Source: Pyrocephalus nanus (taxonomy: Eukaryota > Chordata > Aves > Passeriformes > Tyrannidae). From it: DNA of 64,000 bases. The notes beneath the pieces were generated by a model. It was given only the letters and a program-made list of their open reading frames with translations, was not told where the DNA came from and searched no databases. The number at the start of each line of letters is the position of its first letter. Positions within the stretch are counted from its first letter, which is position 1. The stretch spans positions 99,063,739-99,127,738 of the forward strand of contig CM076259.1 in the NCBI GenBank assembly GCA_038380795.1. Direction: 5' to 3'. Positions 1 to 28,900 of this stretch are shown here, piece by piece. The position numbers and the translations under genes were made by a program.

Positions 1-98
1 ATGCACGTACATGCGGGGGGGGGGGGGGGGGCACTGAATAACTTGGTCCCAAGCACTTTGTGAATTAAAGTACATTTTATGAATCCTTTATTAATTAG
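1..98 (+). other. FRMPD4 intron end with a 17-base poly-G run
   Basis: This is the tail of the intron before the first exon in the window. It carries a G homopolymer at 15-31. The acceptor TTAATTAG closes it at 98; the pyrimidine tract is weak. Confidence 0.8.
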
Positions 99-16889
<16,791 letters not shown>

Positions 16890-17930
16890 AATTCAAAAGT
16901 CACTTCATAATCTACCTTTGCAAAGCCATACATAAAAAAACTTTTATTTACTGTATGTGTATGAACTAGTGTAACAAACTCAGCTTTCTCTGTATATTTT
17001 GTTATTTTATATAAAATAGGTATGAGATTAAAAAAAAAAAGTTAAAATACTGAACACTGACAAAAGTAATTAGTAGATCTGTCCTTCCGTTTATACAAAA
17101 ACAAAAGCCAAAAAAACCCTCTACCCAAGACCAGAAAAAAAGAAACAGAAAAAAATTCCTATTTAGGAGCAAGTTGATGTTTGACTATTTTTCATATAGT
17201 CAAATTTATGGTTGTTTGAAGGGAACTTCTAAAGCCTGTTATGTCAATGCAGTTGTTTTCTGTTTCATTCAAGTTTTCACTTGGAGAATGCTCCGTGTTT
17301 AGAAATGATAAATTAAATCCTAATGTATATAACACAATATTTAATGTTTTAAAATTATAATTTTTAAGCATTGAAAATAGCAAAAAGACATTTAAAATCC
17401 AAGAGACTATTATAACTTACTAGAGAATATATATATAATAAATGACTCTTTTGTTCATATGGACTGAATTACCTGATTCTTCTTTTCTAGGAAATTCTGT
17501 ACTTAAAAAAAAAAAAAAAAGAAAAAAAAGAAAAAAACCAAACTGTTGAATATACCAACTTCAGAGGGTATTTGATGTATTGAACATTAGTGTTGGCATT
17601 TTAGACAGATAAGGTACCTGTGGAAGACTAAGGACACAGAAACCAGAGTGGTGGTGGTTTTCTCTCTGAAATGAAAGCCATTATGGCCAGACCAAAATGT
17701 ATGGAGCAGGTCTATACACCCTGGTGTAGATGAGAGAGGGAGGACCATCAGGAAATTCATATGCTGTTTACTGTTTCATCATATAACTATGGTGCATCGG
17801 AACAACATGAACTGCATCTATTTTGTTAAATATTTTATACTTCATATTTTATGATTCTGAATGTTTAACTGTAAAAAAGTTAGAAATAAAATGAAGTTTT
17901 CAGAATACAATAAATATCTCTGAAATATTT
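16890..17930 (+). other. FRMPD4 3' UTR, minimum extent by candidate poly(A) signals
   Basis: No coding potential follows the stop at 16889. AATAAA hexamers occur at 16885-16890 (overlapping the stop), 17437-17442, 17885-17890 and 17909-17914. An A-rich run lies at 17505-17537. Which signal is used cannot be told from sequence, and the UTR may run further. In the short splice form the UTR would begin at 15544. Confidence 0.5.
17909..17914 (+). terminator. Candidate poly(A) signal pair for FRMPD4
   Basis: Two AATAAA hexamers lie 24 nt apart (17885 and 17909), about 1 kb after the stop, with a U/C-rich segment after 17940. Confidence 0.35.
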
Positions 17931-18921
17931 CCAGCTAGACACAGTTCTTCTCTTGAGTGATGACAAAGGCAATTTGTGAATAATCTCTCCCATCTGAACC
18001 TTTCTGAAAAACATTTTATAGTCTTGTGTTTGAGAGGCAGCCAGAGCAAAAGCTCTCAGTTCCAAGTGGCAAATGGGCTTTCACAAGAGCATCTGGTAAA
18101 CTTTTCAGTGACCGAGGAGCACAACCTCCATTCTGCAAGCTGATGTAGGTAATTTTTATCTGTTTGTCACATACAAAGAGAATAACTGCTCCGTTTTGAA
18201 AACTTACCCATTCAGTTGAAGCTCATGTGAAGCTTTCTGTGCTGAACTAGACAGACTAAACCAACAAAATTAAGGAAGTACTTTCTTTCACTTCACTATG
18301 AAACCAAGACAGACGTTTTCCTCAGACTGCAGAGAAACATCTTCAGAAACACAGTATCAGAGGCTTAATCTGGTTTCTGAGATCAATTCACTTAGCACAT
18401 GGACCCACTCTGGAGGACAACTTAGAGGTAGGCTGTAGGCTGAATTACACTGCTGGTGGGTGACAGCAGCTTGTCCTGTGTGGTGCTGACACTCGGTGCT
18501 CTCGTTCTGGCAGCCGAGAGAGTGGGACCATGCGTGCTGCTCTGGTACTGCAAATCCTGTGGGTTTTGACTGTTTCATACTGGGTAAAAAAACAGGATGA
18601 ATTGTTGTATTGATATGTATTCCTTGATTGTTTTCTGAGTTTATAAAAATGTCATGAGCGATTTGGAAACGCTAAGTTCCAAAAATAAATTTAGGATTGT
18701 CACAGCTAAGCATTGACATAGTTCATAGGAAAGTGTTGCTTTCAGCATTGCTAGTCCAGTCCTTTTCATTCCACTCCATTTCCAATCTAATGATCTAATT
18801 TTATTTCAAAGGTAAGCAGATTTTTGTTGTCCTTTTGTTTAAGGACTTTCCTTATTGTAGAAATGCTTATTTTGCTCCCTAAAGCTAACCATGGCCTTTT
18901 TTTTTTCTTTTTTTTCTCTCC

Positions 18922-18956
<35 letters not shown>

Positions 18957-19063
18957 TGTGTGTTAATATTTTTGGCTTTTAACTAGTGTGTGTGTGTGTG
19001 TTTGGGGGGTTTTGTGTGTGTGTGCATCCTCTCCTTTTTAATGCATTTTCATGGCATCACAGA
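17931..19063. other. Intergenic or distal 3' UTR, no gene seen; T-rich and TG repeats at the end
   Basis: No coding exon recognised. A long T-rich tract (about 18898-18942) runs into TG repeats listed separately. Confidence 0.6.
18898..19024. repeat. Poly-T/pyrimidine tract followed by three (TG)n runs
   Basis: T-rich run to 18943, then (TG)n at about 18943-18962, 18985-19001 and 19013-19024, broken by short unique pieces. It lies directly before a CR1 3' end. Confidence 0.9.
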
Positions 19064-19510
19064 GTAATTTGGATTGTGAGGGTCTTCCGGAGTTCATCTT
19101 GTCCAACCCTTGCTCAAAGCAAGTCTAATCAGATCAGGTTGCTCAAGGCTGTTTCGAGTTGTTTATTGAACACCCTCCAAAGATAGATGTCCCACAACTT
19201 CTCTGTGCAATCTTTAATGTTAAAAAATATAAAAATATAAAAATTCTTCATCTCTAATCCGCCTTCTCCATGTTCTAATAATATCCATTGCCTTTCATTG
19301 TATCACTGCTCAGCCTTTAGAAGAGTCAGGCTCTGTCTTTTCTGTGCTTCCATCAGGCAGCTGTAGGCTGCAATAAAGTCTCTCCCGAACCCTCTCTCCT
19401 CTGGACTGAGTAAAACCAGTTTATTCAGCCTTTCCTTGCATATTGTGTGCTCCAGCCCCTGACCAGCATGGTCACCCTCCACTGGGCTCCATGGTGGGAT
19501 TTCATAAATG
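19064..19510 (-). mobile_element. CR1 LINE 3' fragment, minus strand
   Basis: Read on the minus strand it has the usual CR1 tail order: a GGAAAGGCTGA-like block, a decayed middle, then TGAGCAAGGGTTGGACAAGATGA and the final TTACTCTGTGATG. It is diverged and 5' truncated. Open frames inside it are remnants. Confidence 0.8.
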
Positions 19511-19789
19511 ACCACCATGTTCTTGTCTCAGTTTTGATAAATAGGATCACCTAGCCAAGCTAAGGTGTCTCTTGAAGCAGGCAGCTTCTCCATTCCCCAG
19601 GATTTCAGATATCCCCATGTGGTACCATGTGAATGTCTTTTTTGTGATCTTTCCACAAAGAATTATATGCAGGCTTTTAAATGCTGCCTTATGAGAACTT
19701 TGTACAATGGCACAGCTGCTGGAAATAATTTGTCTGCAGTCTCCTAGAATCACACGTGTTCACAGGCATATTAGGTTGGTGTCTCACAG

Positions 19790-20219
19790 TTATCCTGTGT
19801 CAGGAAGTATGTTAATCTTTCTTCTGGGCTGCAGTGAACCTTATTGCAGCTTTTCGGTAAGAAGAAGGCCTATAGGAAAGATGAAGACAAACTTTTTGGC
19901 AGGGTCTGTTGCAGTATGACAAGAGGTAATGGGTTTAAACTAAAAGAGGGTAGATTTGGACTAGTTGTAAGGAAGAATTCTTTTATGATTAGAGTGGTGA
20001 GGCATGGAACAGATTGCCCAGAAACAGTTGTAAATGTGGTAGATTGCCCAGAGAAGTGGTAGATGCCTCATTCCTGGAAACATTCAAGGTCAGTTTGGAC
20101 AGGGCTCTGAGCAACCTGATCCATTTGAAGATATCTCTGCTCATTGCAGGAAGCTTGGACTAGATGACCTTTAAAGGTCCCTTCCAACAAAAACTCTTCT
20201 ATGATTGTAAGATCTTATG
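19790..20219 (+). mobile_element. CR1 LINE 3' fragment, plus strand
   Basis: Contains the CR1 tail blocks ACAAGAGGTAATGGGTTTAAAC, GCCCAGAGAAGTGGTAGATG, GGACTAGATGACC and TTCTATGATTGTAAG. A 30-bp local duplication repeats AGATTGCCCAGA at 20011 and 20041. Its 5' edge is approximate. Confidence 0.85.
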
Positions 20220-21129
20220 ATTCAGCTTGTCTTGTCCAGCTAAGGAGAGTCCTGGATGATAATAGACATTACTGCTATTAATTCCAGGGCATATGACCTT
20301 GCACATCAATTGCTGCTGAATTATAACCTATTCCTTATTATCTTTCAGCACTGAGGTGACCTTTTCTACCTGTGTTACATCCTAATTGATTCCTGCATTA
20401 ATTAATTGTACATCTTAACTTCATGACATCAGGGAATGTACCTACTTGGACTAAAGCAGTAAAGAAATACTAAATAATGTCATCTGGAATATGCTATACT
20501 TTTATAGATTTTTTATATGTACACTGTATGTTTAGTGATTTTTTAACTTGACAAAATGATAAGCATCTTTGTATCTGAGTCCTTGACTTCAGGCTGTTTT
20601 GTAAATAACACTTGGCAAAATTTACTCTTTTGAAATCAGGAGACAAAGCTGCATGCGTACATATTTTTTCCTTCTATGCAATCATCACACCATCAATTCA
20701 TAATCACTGAAAGATACAGAATGCTTCATGATGTCTTTGCTGCTCACCAGCCATGTGAAATAATCACACCAGCACATTATTTGAAGCTGGACTCTTGAGT
20801 AACTTTGTCACACAGTTTATATTTAAGAGAGACCCTGGAACTGCACTGAAATACGGTTGAGGTTAGTAGTATTTTATCAGGGATAAATTTGGCTCATTGG
20901 AGTTTAACTGCAGCATTGTAGCAGCAGATGTTAAAAGCCAGAGCCTCACTGCACTAAGCAGTAAACTGTTACAAACTGAAAACTTGGTTCATGCCACAAA
21001 TAGCTTATTGATGAACGCATGGCAGTAACATTAACCAGCCTTTATAATTTGCCATTCAAAGTTCAGGAGTAAATTTTCTGCACAGACAGAAGGTGATCAC
21101 AAGATTCCACTGCACTACCTGTGGAACAG
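20220..21129. other. Intergenic, no feature recognised
   Basis: AT-rich unique sequence between two CR1 copies. No exon or RNA gene seen. Confidence 0.6.
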
Positions 21130-22962
21130 CCCTAACATCTTGGCTGAGCAGGGATCTTCTCCTGGAAATAAGGCCAAAAAAAAAGAAGGTGTACACCTAG
21201 TGGAAGCAAGGTCAAGTGACATGGGAAGAATACAGAGATTTTGCTTGCCACTGTAGGGAGAAAATGCACTGGCCAAAGCTCAGCTGGAGTTGAAGCTCCC
21301 AGAAGCGTAAGGGACAATAAAAAGAGTTTTTTTCAAGCATATTCATAGCAATAGGCAGTATAGAAATATTATTGGCCCCTTGTAGGATGAGGATGGTCAC
21401 CTCAAAAACAGGGACAGAGACAAGGCAGTGACGTTTCTTTGCCTCTGTCTTCAAGATGGATGATGGACCAAGGGGGTCTTAGGGGCCTGAGCTGGAGGTC
21501 ATTGCAAAACCTCTCGAAGATTTTTGAGCAGTCTTGGGAATTCAAAAAGGTCCCAGTTGACTGGAAGCTGCAGAACATTGTCCCAATTTTCAAGAAGGGC
21601 AAGAAGCAAGACCATGGAAACTACAGGCCTGTCAGTCTCACTTCAGTGCCCAGTAAAGTTTTGGAGAAGATTATTCTGGGAATTACTGAAAAACACCTGA
21701 AAGACAATGTCATTGGTCACAGCTAGAATGGCTTCATAAGGGGAAAGTCCTGCTTATCCAACGTGATTTCCTTTTTTGACAAGGTAACCCACCTAACTGA
21801 TCAAGGGAAGCCAGTTGATGTAATCTTTTTGGTTTTCAGTAAAGCTTTTGATACTGTCTCTCACAGGATCTTTCTGGACAAAATATCCAACATACAGCTG
21901 GGTAAACACATCCTGTGGTGCATGAACAATTGGCTCATAGGTCAAGCACAGAGGGGTAACAGTGAATGGGGGAACATCATACTGGTGACCTGTCACTAGT
22001 GGGGTTCCACAGGGCTCCATTTTAGGCCCTGTGCTCCTCAACATCTTCATAAATGACTTGGACACAGAACAGAACGGGAGGGGATACTGAGCAAGTTTGC
22101 AGATGATACAAAACTGTGAGGAGCTGTTGACTCCCTCAAAGGCAGGCACCCTGCAGAGAGACCTTGACAAATTAGAGGACTGGGCAATCACCAGCCATAT
22201 GAAGTTCAACAAAGAAAATGCCATCTTCTGCACCTGGGATGGAGAAACACTGGATGTTTGTACAAACTGGGGAATGAGATGCTGGAAAGCAGTGCTGTGG
22301 AAAGGGAGCTGGGGGTCCTGATTGCTGACAAGTTGAATATGAGTCAGCAGTGCCCTGGCAGCCAAGAGGGCCAACCGTGTCCTGCAGGGCATCAGGCAAG
22401 AACCATCACCAGCTGGTTGAGGGAGGGGATTATCCCACTCTGCTCTGCACTGGTGAAGTCTCACCTTGAATATTCTGTGCAGTTTTGGTCACCACAGTCT
22501 AAAGAAAGATATTAAGCCATTAGAGAGTGTCCAAAAGAGGGCAACAAAGATGGTGAAGAGCCTTGGGGGGAAGCCATAGGAGACTGAAGGGAGACCTCAT
22601 TGCAGTTAAAACTTCCTTGTGAGGGGAAGAGGAGGGGCAGGCACTGATCTCCTCTCTGTGGTGACCAGTGAGAGAACCTGAGGGAATGGCCTGAAGCTGT
22701 GTCAGGGAAATTTTTTTTGGCTGAATATTAGAAAAAGGTTCTTCACCCAGAGGGTGATCAGACACTGGAACAGGCTGCCCAGGGAAATGGTCACAGCACC
22801 AAGCCTGACAGAGTTTAAGAAGTATTTGGACAATACTCTCAGGACAACAGTCTCAAGTGGTGTGACTCTTGGGGATGGTCCTGTGCAGGGCTAAAGGTTG
22901 AACTTAGCAATACTTGTGGGTCCCTTCCAACTTGGCATATTCTGTGGTTCTGTCTTTTCAGA
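21130..22962 (+). mobile_element. CR1 LINE, 5'-truncated copy with decayed reverse transcriptase, plus strand
   Basis: About 1.8 kb. The RT part reads VPVDWKLQNIVPIFKKG, NYRPVSLTSVPSKVLEKII and LVFSKAFDTVSH in one frame (21439-21999, with a TAG at 21724). It then shifts to [18 protein letters not shown] (from 22004) and shifts back to the catalytic FADDTK at 22096-22113. Frameshifts and stops make it inactive. The 3' end has CTGCCCAGGGAAATGGT and closes near CCCTTCCAACTTGG and TTCTGTGGTTCTG. The 5' boundary is approximate. Confidence 0.9.
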
Positions 22963-25900
22963 CCTAGATTTGGCCAAAACAATAGAGAGCCTGAGGCACT
23001 CATCATTAAAATCTAAACGAAACTAAATAAATAAATTAAATAAATAAAATAGTAATTGTACTTTCCTGTGGGTGTTCTCAAGGTAAAATCTGAAATTAGA
23101 CTCAATAAAAACTCTTCCTTTAGAGACTGTGAAGCAATAGATTCTGGGGAGAGGGAATTTTGGCTCATGAGATCTGGGAGCAAATCTTTGATTTCATAAG
23201 GGCAGAAGGGAAGGGAAACTAATCTGTTGTACTGTAGGAAGTGTAAACCTTTCAGTATTGATTTTGAAGAGCACTTCTTTTATGAGAGGAGACTGAGGCC
23301 CATTTTTATGCAATAGGACATACTTAATTGCATTTTAAAGCTCATTCTGTTATTCTGAAAAAAAACACCAACCTTTGAGTATGTGAGGAACAGTAAAAAT
23401 GAATGTGTTATGTTTCCTGTTCCACTAAGAAAATATTCTACATTCCCTTTTTTAAGTGCTTGTCCCATTGCACTGGGTTCATGTGGACCTTATTGTTCAG
23501 GTTTGGGGGATGTTTGCTCTTTATGGTACCTGCACTTGCAGCCATCTTCTCCTATTCTCAACACATTATATTAGATACATGTTACCTAGAACTATTTCAG
23601 TTTTTCTCAATGGCCAACCAAGTTATTTCTTGTTTGTTTATTTTTCATTTGTGTCTTTTTTCAGGAAGAAATTTGTAACCCTGTGATTCCTTCTTTGACC
23701 TTATTCTTCAAAGATAAACTATCTCTTAAGATGCAGCCATCATTTTTGCCGAAGGTGGTGTCTTCAAAATCACTTATTTGTTTATGTTTTCCTTATAAGA
23801 AGCATGCTTTATTTTTTACCTATAATAGCAAAAGAGCTCACTTCGTATTTGTTGTCCAAGCTTTCTCAGAATTTACAGACTGTGTATATCTCTCAGAGAT
23901 CCAGTGGTTATCTAGATGGATGTTTGGTGTTTCAGTATTTGCTATAAAACTTAGGAATTGACACTTCCAACTGAATATATAGCTTCTCTGAGACTGTTGA
24001 ATTACTGAACAGCTATATGTCTGCCATTCTTTCCCCAGGCACTGTGCTATCTCTGATAAGCTGCCTCAAGAGCTGCCACAGCACTTGGTAGAGGTCACAC
24101 TAGAAGTGGTGTTGCTGTGAGGGGCATCAAGAACCTCTGCTAGATAATTTGTGGCAGGAAATTTTATAAAGTCTCACAGTGTGAGCAAATGTGGAAATTA
24201 ATTTGAGAGTGAAAAAAGAGAGAAGGCATCCTGAACTCTATGAGCAGGTTTTCTTTCAATGTTTTATTAGATTTCTTCATGGCTGAGAAGGAATTTGAAC
24301 AATTTGTGGCCTGATACATTTTTTTAATGCCATTGTGCGAAAGGGGATGACAACAGTGTGAATGCATGATCTATGGTTACTGTAAAAGGAAAATCTCTGC
24401 AGTCTGGAGTGTTGAGGTGTAGGTATACCCTCAGAACAGATTTATTTATAGACTGCATGTCCTAAAGAAGACTACTTACTGGTAAGGTATGTTTCTTTCT
24501 TGATGACCAATCTCTATTCTACCAGCGAATTACCATAAAGGATAATGAGACAGCAGTCTGTATCAACAAAATTGAATTGAGCTTATAATAATAAAATAGG
24601 TTATTGTTGTTTCTTACTATAAGCAAAGGGCCAAGAGAAGATAGTTGCCTCTAATACAGAATATGCAGAGAACTGGTAGCAACAAGTAAAACAAGTAAAA
24701 ATTCTTCCACATTGCTTTTGCCTTTCAAATGACAGCATGAAGTGACATTAAATGTCATCAACAGGTTTATCCTTGTAAATTTTCTTTTTCATGTGCTAAA
24801 CTGTAAGCCTGTATGTACAAGAGATTTGAAAGTGGTATATCTAGATATTAATGATAACAACCTGAAGGCTTTAGCCAGTGCTCCAAGTTTTGGTTTTAGT
24901 AGAAGTTCTGGGTTCATAAATATAAATTAGAAATCTTCCAGTGTCCATGGAAGGAGAAGATTTTAGCACCTCCTGGGAATCCCATTTTCAGATGGCCAGG
25001 ACTGGTTTTGCTGAAGGATATGCCAAAGGATGCAGTTTTACTTTGATTCTTCTATTGCCAATGAAATGGCCACAGATGCAAGTGAGAATCCAGTCTGTCC
25101 CTGGTCAGCAATGCAGACATCATGAGTGCCTGAAGGATTTCTGAATCTGTAATTTTGCTGAAATGGACTGCCCTTTTATCCTCTCAGCAATTTCTGATAC
25201 TTCAATCTGCACAAACAGCCTGAAAAAACTGGCAACCTTCAGAAAAAATAGCCCCAACACCAACTTTTCCAAGTGCCTAAACCCATGCTTACTTCTCCAG
25301 CTTGTCTTCAGCTGCTTTCTGCAGAAGAGGAGAAAACTGCTTGTGCTTCCTCTCTTAGTTCTAGTCCAAAGTCAGCAGGTTTTGCTGGAAAGTTTTAATG
25401 TTTTCCAGCCCTGCTGAACACTTATTTTAGGGCTTCCACTACATGTCACTTTACCAAGCAAATAAATTATAGACACAAATGCTGTATAAGTAGTTGTACA
25501 GCTGAGTTTCTCCTTCCATAATAATGCTGAACAGTCACTGCCTGAGGCAGCCAGTCACTTAGTCAAGTTACAACAAATGTAATGTCTCTGAAACCTTGTT
25601 ACCTATGCAGGACACTACTTGGATAAGACACTTCAATGCAAGCTATTTATCATATTGAATTTTGGCTTTTTCTATCTGTGATTTCCATTTTCTTTCATAT
25701 ATTTCAGATAATTATATTTAATCCTTCTTAGTTTACGTTTTGGGTTTTTTTTTCTGCCAGACCTTGTTATTTCCTATTTTATTACTCTCTCTTTTAATTT
25801 TTAACTCTTTTACACTTGAAAACCATTTCTTAGATATATGTTTCTGATCAGGGATGCTTCACAAGGTTTTACTTTTAAAATCCCTTTAAAAATCACTTAG

Positions 25901-28900
25901 AATATTAAAAAATAATCTTCTTTAAATATATGGAAGAACTATGAGAGCCAGGCAGCAGTGTATTCCTTGAGGAGTCAGGAAGGCTAACAATTCACCAGAA
26001 CAAGTGAGGACATGCCTTTCAACTGTTTTGTTTGTACACTGATAGGACTTCAGGTAAAGCATGGTGTCTCAAAAAAAACAAACCAAAACCAAAACCAACC
26101 TTAGACTTGCAGATGCTTCTATGGAGCTTCCTGGCAGCATGCCTTCCAGAAAGAAAAAGCTGCATCTGATGGAATGGTTCAGGGACCTGCACCAAAACTC
26201 AGTGTTGTGAAAAGCCTGTTGTGTTGTGTCTCTGAGGAGGCAGTCTGCTTAGCCTGCATATTTCTGCTCGTGGCATGAAGGTAAGATTGCAAATTAAATA
26301 TTTTTTCACATTTTATAAAGTAATTTTTGAAGCTGCTATTCTTTTTCTGATTGATTTTTTTCTTGATAGTCTTACTGATTTAAAAATAAGAAATAGTTTT
26401 CAATGTTTTTTCTTTCTTCTCTGGCTGTATGAGAGACCACAAAAATGAGTAAATTAACTACTGGATGATGAAAAGAGAACTGATTTTACACAAAGGCTTG
26501 TTGTGCATGTAAAGCAATTCATCAATGCAGTCAGTATAGGTTTGAGGTCTCCTATTACAATTGTAATATTGTGATTAAACATTTTTAAAAGCAAATTTTA
26601 TGTAACTGAGTTACCCACTGGCAATTTATTTAAAAAACCCCATTGGATCATACTGTGGCCTGGTTGGGGGTTTTTAATTTATTTTCTGATTTTAAAGCTT
26701 AATTTTCCTTCCCTGCTTATTCCTAAATTCAGCTTTCTTTGCAAAGCTTGTTGAAAACTAGTCTTGTTTAAAGTTACATTATTCCTCCTGAATGTCCTTA
26801 TTTGTACTTCACAAGTTACACATTAATATGTTGGGAGTCCTTTTCCTTGCAGAAAAATTTGCACTGTTTATATCTCTTATGTCAATAGTATCTTTGGATT
26901 CAAAGGTGCCTTCTTCTCTCTGTTGTGTTTTCTCAGTGCAGACAGGCAGCATCAAGACCCATCTTAAAAGCACCTGGGATTTTGATAGTTTTTCTTTGTA
27001 GATGGCTGTTTGAGAACGTCATTGCCTTTAACTTCATACCAAAGCCTAAGATAAAAAGCTAGTTCTAATACTACATTTTTCATTTAAATAGGTCTCTTCT
27101 GTTACTGGTGCATCAAATTCCAGATGAGATCTGAATCCATCTTTATATAGTGGTAATATTTCTTCTCTGTCTATGGAAAATTTCTTGTCTGGCATATCAC
27201 AGGATACCTTTTACCTTTTATGCCTGAAGTGCACTGGTGGCTTAGAGCTGTTCTGTGAATTAGTAGTATGAGCAGTTCTTTCTCCTTAATCAGTTAAAAC
27301 TGATGAACTCCTAAGTTTCACTGGACCCTTTTTCCTCAGGGCAGAATTCGTGTTGCTTAACTCTAGTTGTCTAAATCCTGGGTATCAGGTATAAATCATG
27401 GAAAAACTCTCTAGTCAATGCAGGAAGAGAAAGAGGCATCTCCAGAGCCGCATTCAAAGATGTCTGCAATAAATCACCTACTGGATGTGGGGTTTTCTCT
27501 CTTTCTGTTGACAATAAAGAGAGCCTAGACAACCAGCTCATCTAAATGATGAATATAGGGAGATGAAGGTCTCTGCTCCCCTCAAACCCCATTTTTCTTC
27601 ACACTGTACTGTTTTAAATTTTAACTCACATCAATCAATATTTTTCAAGGTCTTCACTTTTGCTAGTGGCATGTGATCATCACTGAATTGAGTATGCCTC
27701 CCATCTTTGAGTCAATAAAGTGCTTTGAAAGGCACCAAGAACATTGTTTCCAGTACGTTTGAGGATGCTGTTTAGCCAGTTAGAACATATATCCCAGATT
27801 TTCAGACTTTTTCCTTGTTTAATTGTTTGCCTTATCCCTACTTGCATTTCTTAATGTTTTGCTTTCAAAGTTTTAACACACTGTGACAATTTAGAGGAAA
27901 ATTTATCCAAAGTTACTGGAATAATTTGTGTGATCGCTTTTCATATTTTTCATGCAAAGTTATTCTGAAATTGATGTCTTTTATTCAATTGTCCTGCTGA
28001 TTTAAGGCTGAACAGAATATGAATTCCACCAAAGGTGCTTAAGAGTGAAGCTATAGCTCCCTTGGCAGTGAACAGTAAGAAACTGTTCCAGAGCTAGTAA
28101 TATTGAAGGGTTTCTTGGAGTTGCTAGGGCTGAATATTGTGTGCTTAAATGCATATGAGGTTCTTGAATCAAAATTTCTTTTACTGGATCACTAGCAGAA
28201 TATGGTTAGTGAAAGAGGAAAATTTAGGATTCGTTTAAGCAGCTGGAGATGCTTTTATCAGAGGTCTTCAAAATGTGAGCTAATCATGCTCGACTCTTTT
28301 GAACTAGAGAGAAGTAGGCACTATAAGGTGCTACTCATATCACTTGAAAGTAGAGATCAAAAACCTGTAAGTAAATTCACGTGTTGGAAATGCCCATTTC
28401 TCTCTGATCAGTTATTAAGGGAGTCCAAGTTAACCAGCTCCAATCTTCATGCTTGCCTTGTGGATGTTTAAAGTTGTTTGTTCTTAAAGCCAGCAAACAA
28501 AAGAACTTAGCTGAGAAATTAAAAGGGTATTGCATTTTGTTGGTTCAGAATGTCTATGAAGTTTTCTACCTTTTCCTTTTTTTAAATTATTTTTTAACAC
28601 ATATTAATAATTTCATAGTGTTTTCCCTTCCTCCTTTTGTGTCATGGTATCCTGTTAACCCTTTTGAAAAGCATAATCAAGCCAGTAGAGGAGAGCATGG
28701 GAGAATAACTTTGATAATATTCCACAACTTAGTGTTGATTTTGCCACCATCATGTTTTATTCATTTGAGTTGTGGTGTACCAGCTTTCCCAGCCTCTCTG
28801 AATGCTCAGACCTTGCACTATCTGCCAGAGCTCCTTGTACATGTGCAACATATGGCCTTCCTAAGTGCTTCATACCACCAGTGCTGAAGATAAAGCAATG

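Noticed and set aside
21793..22464. A 223-residue minus-strand open frame
   Set aside because: It is antisense to the CR1 reverse transcriptase, which explains its length.
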